From positions 35,768,501 to 35,832,500 of the forward strand of contig NC_087251.1 of the NCBI RefSeq assembly GCF_037042905.1: a stretch of 64,000 bases of DNA. Reading direction: 5' to 3'. Positions 47,230 to 57,608 of the stretch are shown here, in pieces. Made by a program: the position numbers and the translations under genes. Each line of letters starts with the position of its first letter. The first letter of the stretch is position 1. Origin of the DNA: Lytechinus pictus (lineage: Eukaryota; Echinodermata; Echinoidea; Temnopleuroida; Toxopneustidae). Below the pieces are notes generated by a model. That model saw only the letters and a list, made by a program, of their open reading frames with translations. It made no database searches and was not told the DNA's origin.

Positions 47230-48425
47230 GTTTTCAGTGGTACATAATGCGAGTGCGAAGCGCGAGCGGAAAATTTTAATATTCTGACCTGAAAAATTGT
47301 AATTCTAAGCATTTTTTGTAACCATGATAAGGATGATAGATGCGAGCTCGAAGCGCGAGGTGAAAATGTTTGATATTCCGACCTAAAACTGGACAGTTTA
47401 AAAGAACAAAGTACACGAGCAGCAATTTACACCTAAAATCGGATCAGGTTCGCCCAAATTACTAGCACATATCTGCGGACTAGTGGTTAAGGCACCTGCG
47501 TTCTAAACTGTGGGCCCGGGTTCGATTCCAAACAGAGAAATTTTTCGGCCTTATCAAATTTTTAGAGAGGGAGATCAGCTCTGGGGGAACTTTGATTTAA
47601 GCTACGCCTACCATATATTGTTCTCTATAGACCTTTTCATTTTGTTTCATAATTTGAATTCATAATTATTATATAGGCCTAAATTAAATGACCCAAGTTT
47701 TCTAATTGATTTCCTCCCCTTGTTTTGTTTCTTTTCTTTACCCTCTCCTTTCCTGTTTCCTAATTCTCTCTTCACGGTAATTTCCTCTTCATTTTTTTCT
47801 TTTGCTGTTGACAAAAGAAGGGGGTCCGCGGCCAGAACCGACCGAGGGACCCCCCCCCCCGTGGCGCATCCAGGAGGGGGATCGACACATCCGGTCCGTC
47901 GTGCCCCCACCTTTTGAGAGTCATTTTGAATGTAAATATGCCGTTAATACTGTATAGACGAGACGTGTGCCCCCCCCCCCCCTCCCTTGAGCCGTCACAG
48001 TGAAATATTTTTAATGGGAATATGTCGTACGTAGGACCTACGAGAGGACTTTTTTTCTTATCAAATTTTCCTAGGGAAATTGTGCCCCCCCCCCCCCCCC
48101 CCCAGTTGGGCCTACTCTGGCCTGCGTGAACAGTGGCGTACCGTGGGTCACGGCATTGGGGGGCACCAGCAAAAATTTTGAGTCACTTAGTGAGCGCGCG
48201 TAGCGCGCTCAGTTGCTAGGTATACTGACCTAATAGAGACATTTTAAGTACAGTTCATTAAAGGGATATGTATGTCACTGATCAAATAATGCGAGCGCGA
48301 AGCGCGAGCTGAAAATTTTTGATATTCAGACCCAAAAAGGGACATTATAAGCAAATTATTGTAATCATGATATCTACCTGTCTCGCTAAAGAAACAATGC
48401 GAACGCGAAGCGCGAGCTGAAATTT
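47230..48425 (-). repeat. GC-hairpin array, copy D
   Basis: GCGAGTGCGAAGCGCGAGC (about 47250), GCGAGCTCGAAGCGCGAGG (about 47340), AATGCGAGCGCGAAGCGCGA (about 48288) and GCGAACGCGAAGCGCGAGC (about 48398) mark the units. A CAGTGGCGTACCGTGGG block at about 48131 looks like a separate element end. The array resumes at about 53755-54037, so the elements between were inserted into it. A SINE sits at 47470. Confidence 0.6.
47470..47625 (+). mobile_element. tRNA-headed SINE, family 1, copy 3 (decayed)
   Basis: GGACTAGTGGTTAAGGCACC and GGGCCCGGGTTCGATTCC keep boxes A and B, but the anticodon arm and acceptor no longer pair. The body follows with CTCTGGGGGAACTTTGATTT and AAGCTACGCCTACCAT. Confidence 0.7.
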
Positions 48426-48664
48426 TGGGGACATCCCGATAGACCGCGGGTCCGATAGACCGCGGGTCCGATAGACCGCGGGTCCGATAGTCCGCGGGTC
48501 CGATAGACCGCGGGTCCGATAGTCCGCAGTGTGTGTAAAATTATGATCAGATATATCAAATGTCATCGAGAGGTCCAAAGGTCAAATGATACGAGGCCAT
48601 GGGGTTCTATCAGGTGCGGATCCATGGAGGGCCGAGGGGGAACTGCCTCACCCCCTCCACCCCC

Positions 48665-49380
48665 AGCTCAAAAAAAAGAGGGGGGAAGAGGGGAAAAGGG
48701 AGAGAATAAAAAAAGAAAGAGGAAGATGGGAAAAGAAGAGAATAGAAAAGAGAGTAAGAAGGAGAAAGGAAGAGAAGAAAAAGGGGAAAGGAAAGACAAA
48801 GAAAAAAGGGAGAAGAAAAGGGGAAAGAAGAGGGGAAAAAGAGGAGGGAAAAGGAAGAGAAGAAAAGAAAGGAGAAAGGAAAAGGAGGAAAAAGAAGAAA
48901 AAAAAGAGGAACGAAGAGAAGAATATTTAAATAGAGAGGAAGATGGGAAGAAAGATAAGAAAAAAGAGAGAGAGAGGAAGAGGGGAAGAAGAGAAGAAAG
49001 AGAGAGAGGGAGGAAGGGGAGAGAGAGAAGAAAAATATTAAAAGAGAAAAAAGGGAGAAGGAAAGAAAAAGAAAAAGAAAAAGGGAGAATTAAAGGGGAA
49101 AAGAGAAAAAAAGTGGAAGAGGGAAAAGAAGAGAACGGAGTAAGGAAAAGGGGGAAAAGAAGAAGAAAAAAGAGCGAGAGTAAGTGGGAAGAGAGGAAAA
49201 ACGAGAAAAGAGGGAAAGAAAAGACAGCAAAAAGAGAAGAAAAGGGGGAAAGAAAAGATGGGGGAAAGAGAAGAAAGGGGGGAAAAGAAGAGGGGGAAAG
49301 AAAGAGAGAAAGGAAGGAAGGGGAATGAGGATAAAAGAAAGAAAAAAGAAAGAAAAGGAGATGGGAAACGGAAGAGGGAG
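48665..49380 (+). repeat. 700-bp polypurine tract
   Basis: The plus strand is almost entirely A and G, with AAGAAAAGGGG-like words repeated irregularly. The Lys/Glu/Arg-only frames on the plus strand and Phe/Leu/Ser/Pro-only frame on the minus strand follow from this composition. Such tracts can form triplex (H-DNA) structures; mirror repeats were not measured. Confidence 0.9.
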
Positions 49381-49927
49381 ATGTTGACCTGGACGTCGAT
49401 TTGATGGCGCCAAAATGACGTTCGAACTATGGGGCGCCGAATTGATGTTCGATCTAGCGGGGCACCAAATTGATGTTCGAACTAGGGGAGCGCTAATTTG
49501 AATTTTGACCATAATGCGACAAATACATGTTTCAGAGAGGGGAGGGAGGGCAAAGTTATATTTCACATGATGGGGGCGCCAAGTTTATGTTCAACCGAGG
49601 GCGCCAAATTGACCTTGAACTTAGAGGGCTTCATGCAAATTCATTTTCGACCGGGGACGCAACATTGCCTGTTTATAGTAAAATATATGTCCTGTAAAAA
49701 AACTTCAATTAATGCGGCTGAATTAAAATATCCCGTTTTTACGATAACAGAAAAAAAAATATTTTCGAGTTTTAAGTCTGTTTAGCGAGATAGATACCCT
49801 GTTCAGGGTCACAAAAATGGGTTATTGTCAAATTCAGCTCGCGCTACGCGCTCGCAATATTTGATTAATGAGGTATGCATCCTCTGCTTCAATCCCACAT
49901 GTAAGTGTTAGTGTTTTTCAAGTCAAC

Positions 49928-51845
49928 ATACATAGGTCGATCCAGGTGGCAAAGATTTTGCCCCCCCCCCCCCCATGGTGGCGCAAAAAGGGGTAAGAAA
50001 CAGAAAAAAGGAAGAGAAAAGGACAAGCAATTAGAATAGGAATTATACCTTAGTCCTTCTTAAGTCAGTATATAAATACAGCTCAATAGGCTGCTATGTA
50101 GTTTAAAATATCGATCTTTCATTATTTTGTTTTATTTACCAATTTATGTTTTAAGTGCTCTGGAAAATGTCCGTTTTATGGTTTGAATCAACATTTGCAA
50201 CATTTTGTGCGCTCGCACTATATGCCAAGTAGGCCTATGTATTGTCTTTTTATATTTCATATAAGATTCTCTAAATATACCTTTTCAGGTGTCTCGATTA
50301 TAAAAAAAGTAATAAAGGCCTATGAGCTAGCGCTGTGCGCTCGCGTTTTGATTGGTGAGTTATGTATACCTATATATTAATTTTATAACAAACTACTTAA
50401 ATCCCCCCATTAAAAGAAAAATCCGGATCGCGATTTGCGCTCGCATTATTTGCTAAAAATATATCAACCAATGAATCCTATTCATGATTACAAAAATACT
50501 TAAAATATCCAGTTTTCAGGCCTCATGCACTGTCAACAAATTTCACACACTCATTAGGCTTAACAGATTAATAAATATGAAATAAAATTTGTATAAATTC
50601 ATTATAACTAAATTGTCCCTTTTTCAGAAATAAATTTTTAGGAAAACAAAGAGAAGATAGTCATCATTCTTATATGATGACAAAATGTCCTTAGGCCTAA
50701 AATGTCTCGATCCTAGGTCAAATAAATAATAAAATATCAGCTCGCGCTTCGCGCTCGCATTATTTATATAGTGCTATCAAATTTCCCTATATACACAGTG
50801 CTGTAAACAGTGCTTAAATTGACCCTTTTCATATCGGAATTTCAAATATTATTTTCAGCTCGGGCTCTGCGCTCGCATTATTGATTTTTATGATGAAAAA
50901 TGAAATGTATTCAGATTGCCAGGATTCTGTCTAACTCTAAAACACGCGCACGCATGTTTTTAGGATACAAAGCTTGATCTTATTCAAAACGTGCTAAAAT
51001 TATCCAGTTTCGAATCAGAATATCAAAAAAATTTTGCTCGCGCTTTGCGCTCGCATTATTATTGTAGGAAGATACCAAAAATTACCCATCCTTTTTCATG
51101 ATTGACAAACATGAATCGAATGTCCCATTGGGGGATTTGAAATCTCATCTTTTTAGGTTGGAATATCAAAAATGTTCAGCTCGCGCTTCGCGCTCGCATT
51201 ATTTAATCGTTGAATGGCTAACTGCAAAACATCCTTAACATGTCCCTTTTCGACCAGGCCAGAACGAATATTTTACATTTCTGCTCGGCTTCGCGCTCGT
51301 GGTAATTATCTAGTTATATACGCTGTTCAGGTTCACAAACATTGCCCAAAATGTTCAATTTTCAGGACAAAATACATGAAATTTCATTTTTAGATTACAT
51401 AGGGCTTAAGAGATTATTACACATTTATGTTGCTTATAAAGTAAAGCTAGGAAATGACTGTTAGGACATGGGTGTTTTGCCCCCCCCCAAAAAAAAAAAA
51501 AGAAGAAGAGAGAATCAAGACTAAGAAAAAATAGAGAGAAAAGGAAAGGGATAAGGATGAAATATAATATTATTTTCCAAATATTATGTCAAAATCTATC
51601 ACAACCTTGTATTTTTGTAATAAAAATGTCAGCATATTTGCTTGCTCGCTTCGCTCACTGGCAACTTCTTATTAATTTTATGCGATACACCATATCGAGC
51701 CCCCTCGAATTTGTTGGCTCATTACGGCACTGGGACATTCCCTTCAAAGAAACCAAAAAAAATCAACTTTGAGCGGCCGATCGGGGAAAATATGGGTGAA
51801 AAAATGGCCCCTCCCCCTAATGGCGGAAGCTGGGTCCGCCCCTGA
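49928..51845 (+). mobile_element. hAT-like element with GC-hairpin array (copy B)
   Basis: The left end CATAGGTCGATCCAGGTGG and right end GCTGGGTCCGCCCCTGA match the ends of copy A. Inside, units with GCTCGCGCTTCGCGCTCGC run from 49840 to about 51300 and follow the same order of intervening sequence as 8975-10600. It lacks the 3.1-kb insertion of copy A and so provides the empty site at about 51741-51770. Confidence 0.7.
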
Positions 51846-52724
51846 CTTAGGCTTTCAGGATATAATACATGATAAATCTATTTAAAAAAATCAGATCGCG
51901 CTTCGCGTTCTCATTATTTATTTAGGCCTTGTGAGATACCTCAATTTGTTTTTAAAAATGAAATATCAGATTTTCTTTGACGTCTACCCCCCCATTTCAT
52001 TTATTTTTTTTAACTTGGTGCTCTCGCCACCCATCCCCCCCCCCCCCCCGTGCATGATGAGGAGAATTAGTCGATTGCTTCGAGATTGCATTATTCCCAA
52101 GAGGTGATCATTAATATTATTGAAGGGTATTCTAACACAACAGTACAGAAACTACAGCTCCCGTTCACAGAATATTCTAGTAGGGCCTACTCTGGTAAGA
52201 AGTTAAACCAAATTGAACCCCCCCCCCAAAAAAAAAAAAAAAAAAAATCGCTCGTGCTTTGCGCTCCCATTGATATTACATTATATATTAATGGATTTTT
52301 TTTTCAAGAACACATGAAAAAGTGGTCTTTGGTTTTTTTAAAATGTGATTATAAGATAATTCAAAATCCATTTAAGGCACTTTAGTTAGCCTGGCCGGGA
52401 GGGAGTGGGCGCCACTTTTCGAAAAGTACACATATGGGCGCCAAAAATCAGGTCAAATTTGCCCCCCCTCCCTCCCCACGGAATCCTGGATCCGCGCCTG
52501 GGTTCTATAACAATAACCCAATTAGGGCAATCACCCCCTGACAACTACTTCAAGGAAAATATTATCCCCATATTTTTACCGGCGGGGACTGATACCCCCC
52601 CTCCCGGAAATTTACCCTCCAGATAATTACCCCGGATAATTACCCCTAGTATGGAGCCTTGAAAATGCCATTAACGTGACGACATGGCGTGGTACTTTAT
52701 CTTGCCATGTCTTAATTAATCATT

Positions 52725-53052
52725 GGCGGCGGAAGGCAAACAAATTTAGGGGGGTCCACCTGAAATTTTGGGATGGACACAGGTAAAAAAATTGACAAGC
52801 AAATCAACCAAAATTTATAGGAAGGACCACCAATTTTGAAAAAATGTTGACAAGAAAAAAGGTTATAAACCAAAATTAGGGGGACAAAAATATTTTAGGG
52901 GGGTCCACCTCAATTTAGGGGGGACGTAGAAAACAAATTGACAAGCAAAAAAAAGGTTCTCAACTAAAAATCTAGGGGGGACCGTCCCCCACCTCAAATT
53001 TAGGCGGAAAGGTCCCCCCCCCCCCCCCCCCCCCCCCCCCGCTTCCGCCGCC
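52725..53052. mobile_element. Small element with GGCGGCGGAAG ends and a 30-bp-plus C run
   Basis: GGCGGCGGAAG at 52725 and CTTCCGCCGCC at 53042 are exact inverted ends. Inside, GACAAGCAAAAAAAAGG-like motifs occur three times and GGGGGGTCCACCT twice, followed by an uninterrupted C run of more than 30. The flanks are TTAATCATT and TAAGTAATT, with no exact duplication. It lies in the loop of the foldback element. Confidence 0.65.
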
Positions 53053-54041
53053 TAAGTAATTAATACGCTTATTATTTTGACATAGCGATATATTCTATCT
53101 TGTCAAGTCGATATGTCCACATGGCGAGATACTAGTGTACAAGCCCCGGCGAGAATCCCGATATATCGCTATGTTGACATGTAACTTTTTATAAGTGGAC
53201 TGACTTGGCAGGATAACGTATCGCGCCATTATTTAGTCGACATGGCAAGATAAAGTATCTCGCCATGTCGTCAAGTCGATGGCTCCGTATGGCGTCTAGA
53301 GGGTAAATTTCCGGGGGGGGGGGGTAACAGTCCCTGACGATAAAATATGGGGATAATATTTTCCTTGAAGTAGATGTCAGGGGGCGATTGTCCTTTGGGT
53401 CATCGTTATAGAACCCCAATGGACTCGTATCATTGGCCTTTTGACCTCTTGATGGCATTGGATCTCACTATATCCTGACCATAATTTTACACACACCGCG
53501 GGCTATCGGACCCGCGGTCTATCGGACCCGCGGACTATCGGACCCGCGGTCTATCGGACCCGCGGTCTATCGGACCCGCGGACTATCGGACCCGCGGTCT
53601 ATCGGACCCGCGGGCTATCGGACCCGCGGTCTATCGGACCCGCGGTCTATCGGGCTGTAACCATGTATAGTTTGACCCTATACAGGGATATTTTAAGGAC
53701 TATTTTTTTAAGGAATCCATTAAGAGTATACATATCTCCGAGTCACCATAGTCATCTAATGCGAGTGTCAAGCGCCTGCTGATTTGTTAAAATTACATCT
53801 AAACACACGAAGCACTTTTTGTAGTCGTAATCATGATTATCATACGCATCTCACTAATCAAATATTGCGAGCGCGAGCTGAATATTTAGGAAATTCAGAC
53901 CTGAAGATGGGCATTCTGAGGCTTGTTTGTAGGAATTCACTAAGACCATACGTATTTCACTAACCGAATGATACGAGCGCGAAGCGCGAGCTGATAATTT
54001 TTTATATTCACATATTTAACTTAGAAAAAGGGACATTTTAA

Positions 54042-54592
54042 AGGGATGATCCGGGCTGAAAGTATTTATAGCTTAATAAATAGAGTAGAATTCACTAAGC
54101 TAAATGCCGAAAATTTCATCGAAATCGGATAACAAATAACAAAGTTATTGAATTTTAAAGTTTAGTAATATTTTGTGAAAACAGTCGTCATGAATATTCA
54201 TGAGGTGGGCTGATGATGTCACATCCCCACTTGTTCTTTTGTATTTTGTTATATGAATTTAATTAGGTTTATTCAAATTTTTTCCTCCAAGAACTAGAAA
54301 AATTGTATTGGCAACTGATTTAGTGCATTAGATATTTATTGCTGCATCTTATTTCATTATAAGGGAGACATATTTTTATGTAATAACATAATAAGAAAAC
54401 GGAAAGTGGGGATGTGACATCATCAGCCCACCTAATGAATATTCATGACGACTGTTTTCACAATATTGCTAAACTTTAAACTTCAATAACTTTATTATTT
54501 GTTATCCTATTTTGATGAAATTTTCGGCATTTTGCTCGGTGAATTCTACTCTATGTATTAAGATATAAATATTTTCAGCCCATTCCATTCCT
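54042..54592. mobile_element. TTAA-flanked foldback MITE, copy 2
   Basis: It has AGGGATGATCCGGGCTGAA on the left and TTCAGCCCATTCCATTCC on the right, with TTAA at 54038-54041 and 54593-54596. It interrupts GC-hairpin array D between GGGACATT and GGACTGATTTTAG. The arms match copy 1 (15479-16083) closely. Confidence 0.8.
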
Positions 54593-54835
54593 TTAAGGAC
54601 TGATTTTAGAAATTCATGAAGAGCAGGCATCACACCAATCCACTAATTCAATTCAAGAGTTCTTTATTCGCTTTAAAAAGCACATATAAAAAAAAAAAAA
54701 AAAAAAATGTATATATATATATATATATATATATACAATATATTCTACAAATAGGCACATTCACAATATATGTAAAGACAAAAAAAAAAAAAAAAAAAAA
54801 CATCAACAACAAAATACATGTATAACAGGGTAAGA

Positions 54836-54885
54836 TCAGAGTGTGCATAAATACGAGATAATTTCCTCGCACTCCTCTCGGGTTC
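54836..54885 (-). pseudogene. 3' part of an unidentified minus-strand reading frame split by the transposon
   Basis: If 54886-60207 (the element plus one TA) is removed, the minus-strand frame at 60402-60208 continues here with RTREECEEIISYLCTL and a TGA at 54838-54836. Each side alone gives a different, unlikely continuation into transposon DNA. An AATAAAG poly-A signal on the minus strand (complement of CTTTATT at about 54662) lies downstream in the right place for a 3' end. The protein family is not recognised. Confidence 0.6.
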
Positions 54886-55274
54886 TACCCCCATTCCACT
54901 GACCATCGGAACCTGATCTGACGCCAATCTGATCCCAATTTTGCAAAAATGTCAGCGCTCCGATGAGTTCCGATGAAAATTCACCCGACATCCACTTTTT
55001 TTGGTCCCTGTTTTCCGTAAAATCCTATAAAGATCCAACATTGATCGGGGTAATCGGATAAAGGACTGGTAGCGGCCCGATGTCTGTCCGCCATTTTCAT
55101 CGGCAGCGTCCGATTGATTCGAATGTGGTCGGATTGTAATTCGAGGGTGGCCTGACACTAATCTGACACTTCCAACACTCTCCCGACATCAACCCGACAT
55201 ATCGGTTGCTGTTCGGAGGGTAATCGGACACTGACCCAATACTGGTCGGATTTTCGCCAAAATCGGCAGTCGAG

Positions 55275-55280
55275 TATAAA
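55275..55280 (+). promoter_or_regulatory. TATA box of the transposon nuclease gene
   Basis: TATAAA within GAGTATAAAAGCAGGC lies 36 bp before the ATG at 55311, so the 5' leader would be very short. Confidence 0.6.
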
Positions 55281-55310
55281 AGCAGGCTGCACCTCCTGAC
55301 AATACTAGAC

Positions 55311-56609
55311 ATGGATCAACTTCTTCGCAACACTGCAGCCCTGGGCTGTGTTTTTATGCTCCAGCAACAAACTATGCAACAAGACGCAATAGTCCTTCAG
55401 GTCCTGAGAAAGAGGCTGAGAAAAAGGCGAAGAAGACCACGTAGTTATTGGGTTCGACCATGGCTGCAAGCTGAGAGAAGGCTGTTATATGGGCACTACA
55501 CCAGACTCTTGAATGAACTAAGAATGGAGGATACAACGGCATTTTTCAATTTCTTGAGAGTTACGCCAGAATTTTTTGATGAACTACTCCAGAGACTCGC
55601 ACCAAGACTCACGAAGGACGATACCAATGCCAGGAGAGCCCTTGAACCTGGTCTCAAGTTAGCCTGTACCATAAGGCACCTTGCAGCTGGCGATCGGTAT
55701 CCGTCACTGTCATACAGTTTCAGGGTTGCTCGAGAAACCATTTGCAAGTTTATCCCCGAAGTCTGTCAAGCCATAGTGGATGAGTATGCTAATGAAGTGA
55801 TCCAGTGTCCCACCACCGAACAAGAATGGCGTGCAATTGCTGAAGAATACGAGAGGCGTTGGAACGTTCCACATGTAATGGGGGCACTTGATGGCAAGCA
55901 CGTGGCACTCAGGAAACCAGAGAACTCCGGCAGTCTCTACCATAATTATAAACATTTCTTCTCATAGTCCTCATGGCACTTGTTGATGCTAACTACCGGT
56001 TCTTGTGGATAGACACCGGTGCTCAAGGACACATGTCTGACGCGCAGATATACAATGCATCTGAGCTCAAAGAGACAGTGGAGAGTGGTCAAATAGGATT
56101 CCCCCACCTGAGCCAATGACCAATGACAACCAGAACATGCCATATTTCATGATCGGGGATGACGCCTTTGCTTTGCGAACCCACATGATGAAGCCCTACT
56201 CGAGAAAGAACCTGAATCGTACAGAGCGGTGTACAACTATCGCATAAGTAGAGCCCGAAGAGTCGTGGAAAATGCCTTCGGAATACTAGCAGCCAGATTC
56301 CAGTGTCTTCTAGGAACACTACAGCAACAACCTGATGTTGTGCGTAACATCATAGAAACATGTGTCTGTCTCCACAACCTGATTGGAATACGGCACCCAG
56401 CCATGCACCATGGTCAGCTGGATACAGAGGATACCGACCAAAACATCATACCAGGAGAATGGAGGAACATGGCTCCCATGCATGAAGTACCAACTCCAAG
56501 AGGACCCTTCCGCGACACAGCAGAGGCCAAAGCACAGCGTGAAACCCTAAGACTGTACTTCAACAATCCTCTTGGAGGAGCAGTTCCTTGGCAGGAGAGG
56601 ATGATTTGA
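55311..56609 (+). pseudogene. PIF/Harbinger DDE nuclease (HARBI1-like), three frame breaks
   Basis: The gene encodes the transposase nuclease of the element. The first 218 codons are intact: RKRLRKRRRRPRSYWVRPW, a helix-turn-helix-like region (RHLAAGDRYPSLSYSFRVA, with ETICKFIPEVCQAI following) and the first catalytic Asp in VMGALDGKHV. The frame then breaks at about 55966. The next segment has ALVDANYRFLWIDTGAQG, breaks in a C run at about 56100, continues with PYFMIGDDAFALRTHMMKPY (second Asp), breaks at about 56226, and finishes with RVVENAFGILAARFQCL (catalytic Glu) to a stop at 56609. Each break is explained by one missing base. All catalytic residues are still encoded, so either decay is recent or these are sequencing errors. 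Confidence 0.9.
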
Positions 56610-57073
56610 GATAACGGAGTATAAACTTTTGTTACCTGAAGTGGACATAGATAAAGATGACAATTACTATGATTAACTATTTTGTTGCCAGCATTTGTTA
56701 GAATACTGCAATGGATGTTGAGCCTTGAAATTACTAATTGTCATAATTATTAAGCAATGTTCATGATTTGTCGTCTGAACGGCGACTAACAATTTTTTTT
56801 TTTATAAAAAAAAAATTCAATCAAAATGCCGTGAGGTTGCATTTGCAAAAAACCTTATTGATTTTAAAAAATCAATCAATAAAAAAACAAAACACATCAG
56901 TTAATGAAAGTGATGTGTTTCTGAGTAACTGAGTTGCCAAAATATTTTGTACTACATTAGAGTTGCATCAAGTATTATTATCAGTTATTGTACTTGGATA
57001 TGATGTGTTTTTGAATTGCCAAAGAAGCTTGTAGCCAAGGCAATGTATCTAAAAAGGGAGTTGCATAGTGTTC

Positions 57074-57079
57074 AATAAA
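57074..57079 (+). terminator. Poly-A signal of the nuclease gene
   Basis: AATAAA lies in GTTCAATAAAGTGAAC about 465 bp after the nuclease stop. It is the only consensus hexamer close to the intergenic midpoint on this strand. Confidence 0.45.
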
Positions 57080-57305
57080 GTGAACAATGTAAATTTTCTG
57101 AATTGTTATTTCTTGATTCATTCTACGTTCCAAATCTTCAAATTTGAATTTATTAATGGAGTCGAATACAAGTATTCATTTCTTAACCAAAGCATTAAGA
57201 GAGAGAGAGAGAGAGAGATTGATGGGAAATAATGATTTGTTTCACTCAAGAATGACAAATCATACGCAAGATAATTCTAAACATTAATATGCAACCTGTG
57301 CGTAC

Positions 57306-57311
57306 TTTATT
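57306..57311 (-). terminator. Poly-A signal of the MADF/Myb-like gene
   Basis: The minus strand reads AATAAA here, about 300 bp after the stop at 57609. With the plus-strand signal at 57074 it means that the two convergent transcripts would end about 230 bp apart or overlap slightly. Confidence 0.45.
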
Positions 57312-57608
57312 CAACAAAAACAATCTTTACAAACATAGCAAAACACAAGTCAATGATAAAAAACTTATAAATGATAAAGGGTCTAACTCCTAAAAACTAA
57401 ATCAATGAAAACAAAGACCGATTTATGTTCGTTTCCTTCTCAGTATTGTTCTCATGTTTAATCCAAAAAAAAATCTACATCGTCTTCCTGGCTCATTCCT
57501 CATTAATGACAAGTCTGATAAACAAAAAAGTCCAAAGCCGGAAAACAAAAACACAATTGCTTTTATTCTTTTCATTTTTTTGCCATCCTTGCTCTGCATT
57601 TGGTGACC

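Larger units (their letters stand above)
48611..52500. mobile_element. 3.9-kb hAT-like element with exact 8-bp target duplication
   Basis: The left end CAGGTGCGGATCCATGG and right end CCTGGATCCGCGCCTG are flanked by GGTTCTAT at 48603-48610 and 52501-52508, an exact 8-bp duplication as made by hAT transposases. The inside begins with a 700-bp polypurine tract, then diverged units around GGGCGCCAAATTGATG (about 49390-49660), and contains the second hAT-like copy at 49928-51845. No transposase frame is visible; mobilisation would need an enzyme from elsewhere. Confidence 0.85.
48427..53655. mobile_element. Foldback element with 16-bp tandem ends, containing nested insertions
   Basis: The left end (about 48427-48528) is a tandem array of CGATAGACCGCGGGTC; the right end (about 53497-53652) is the same array in reverse. 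The arms go on inward: 48529-48610 and then 52501-52724 match the reverse complement of about 53210-53496, including GGTTCTAT, TCAAGGAAAATATTATCCCC and GGAAATTTACCCTC. The left arm is split by the hAT-like element 48611-52500, and the loop holds the small element 52725-53052. The surrounding sequence is the GC-hairpin array D. Confidence 0.75.

Noticed and set aside
47464-47535. Possible functional tRNA gene
   Set aside because: Acceptor and anticodon stems do not pair, and the SINE body follows directly.
48531-49328. 265-residue Lys/Glu/Arg-rich open frame, and its Phe/Leu/Ser/Pro-rich antisense frame
   Set aside because: Both follow from the polypurine composition; there is no sequence complexity or motif typical of a protein.
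54648-54872. Short minus-strand frames with poly-Phe and Tyr/Ile runs
   Set aside because: They come from the poly-A and (TA)n tracts at 54688-54800, not from a gene; only 54836-54885 is supported, as part of the split frame.
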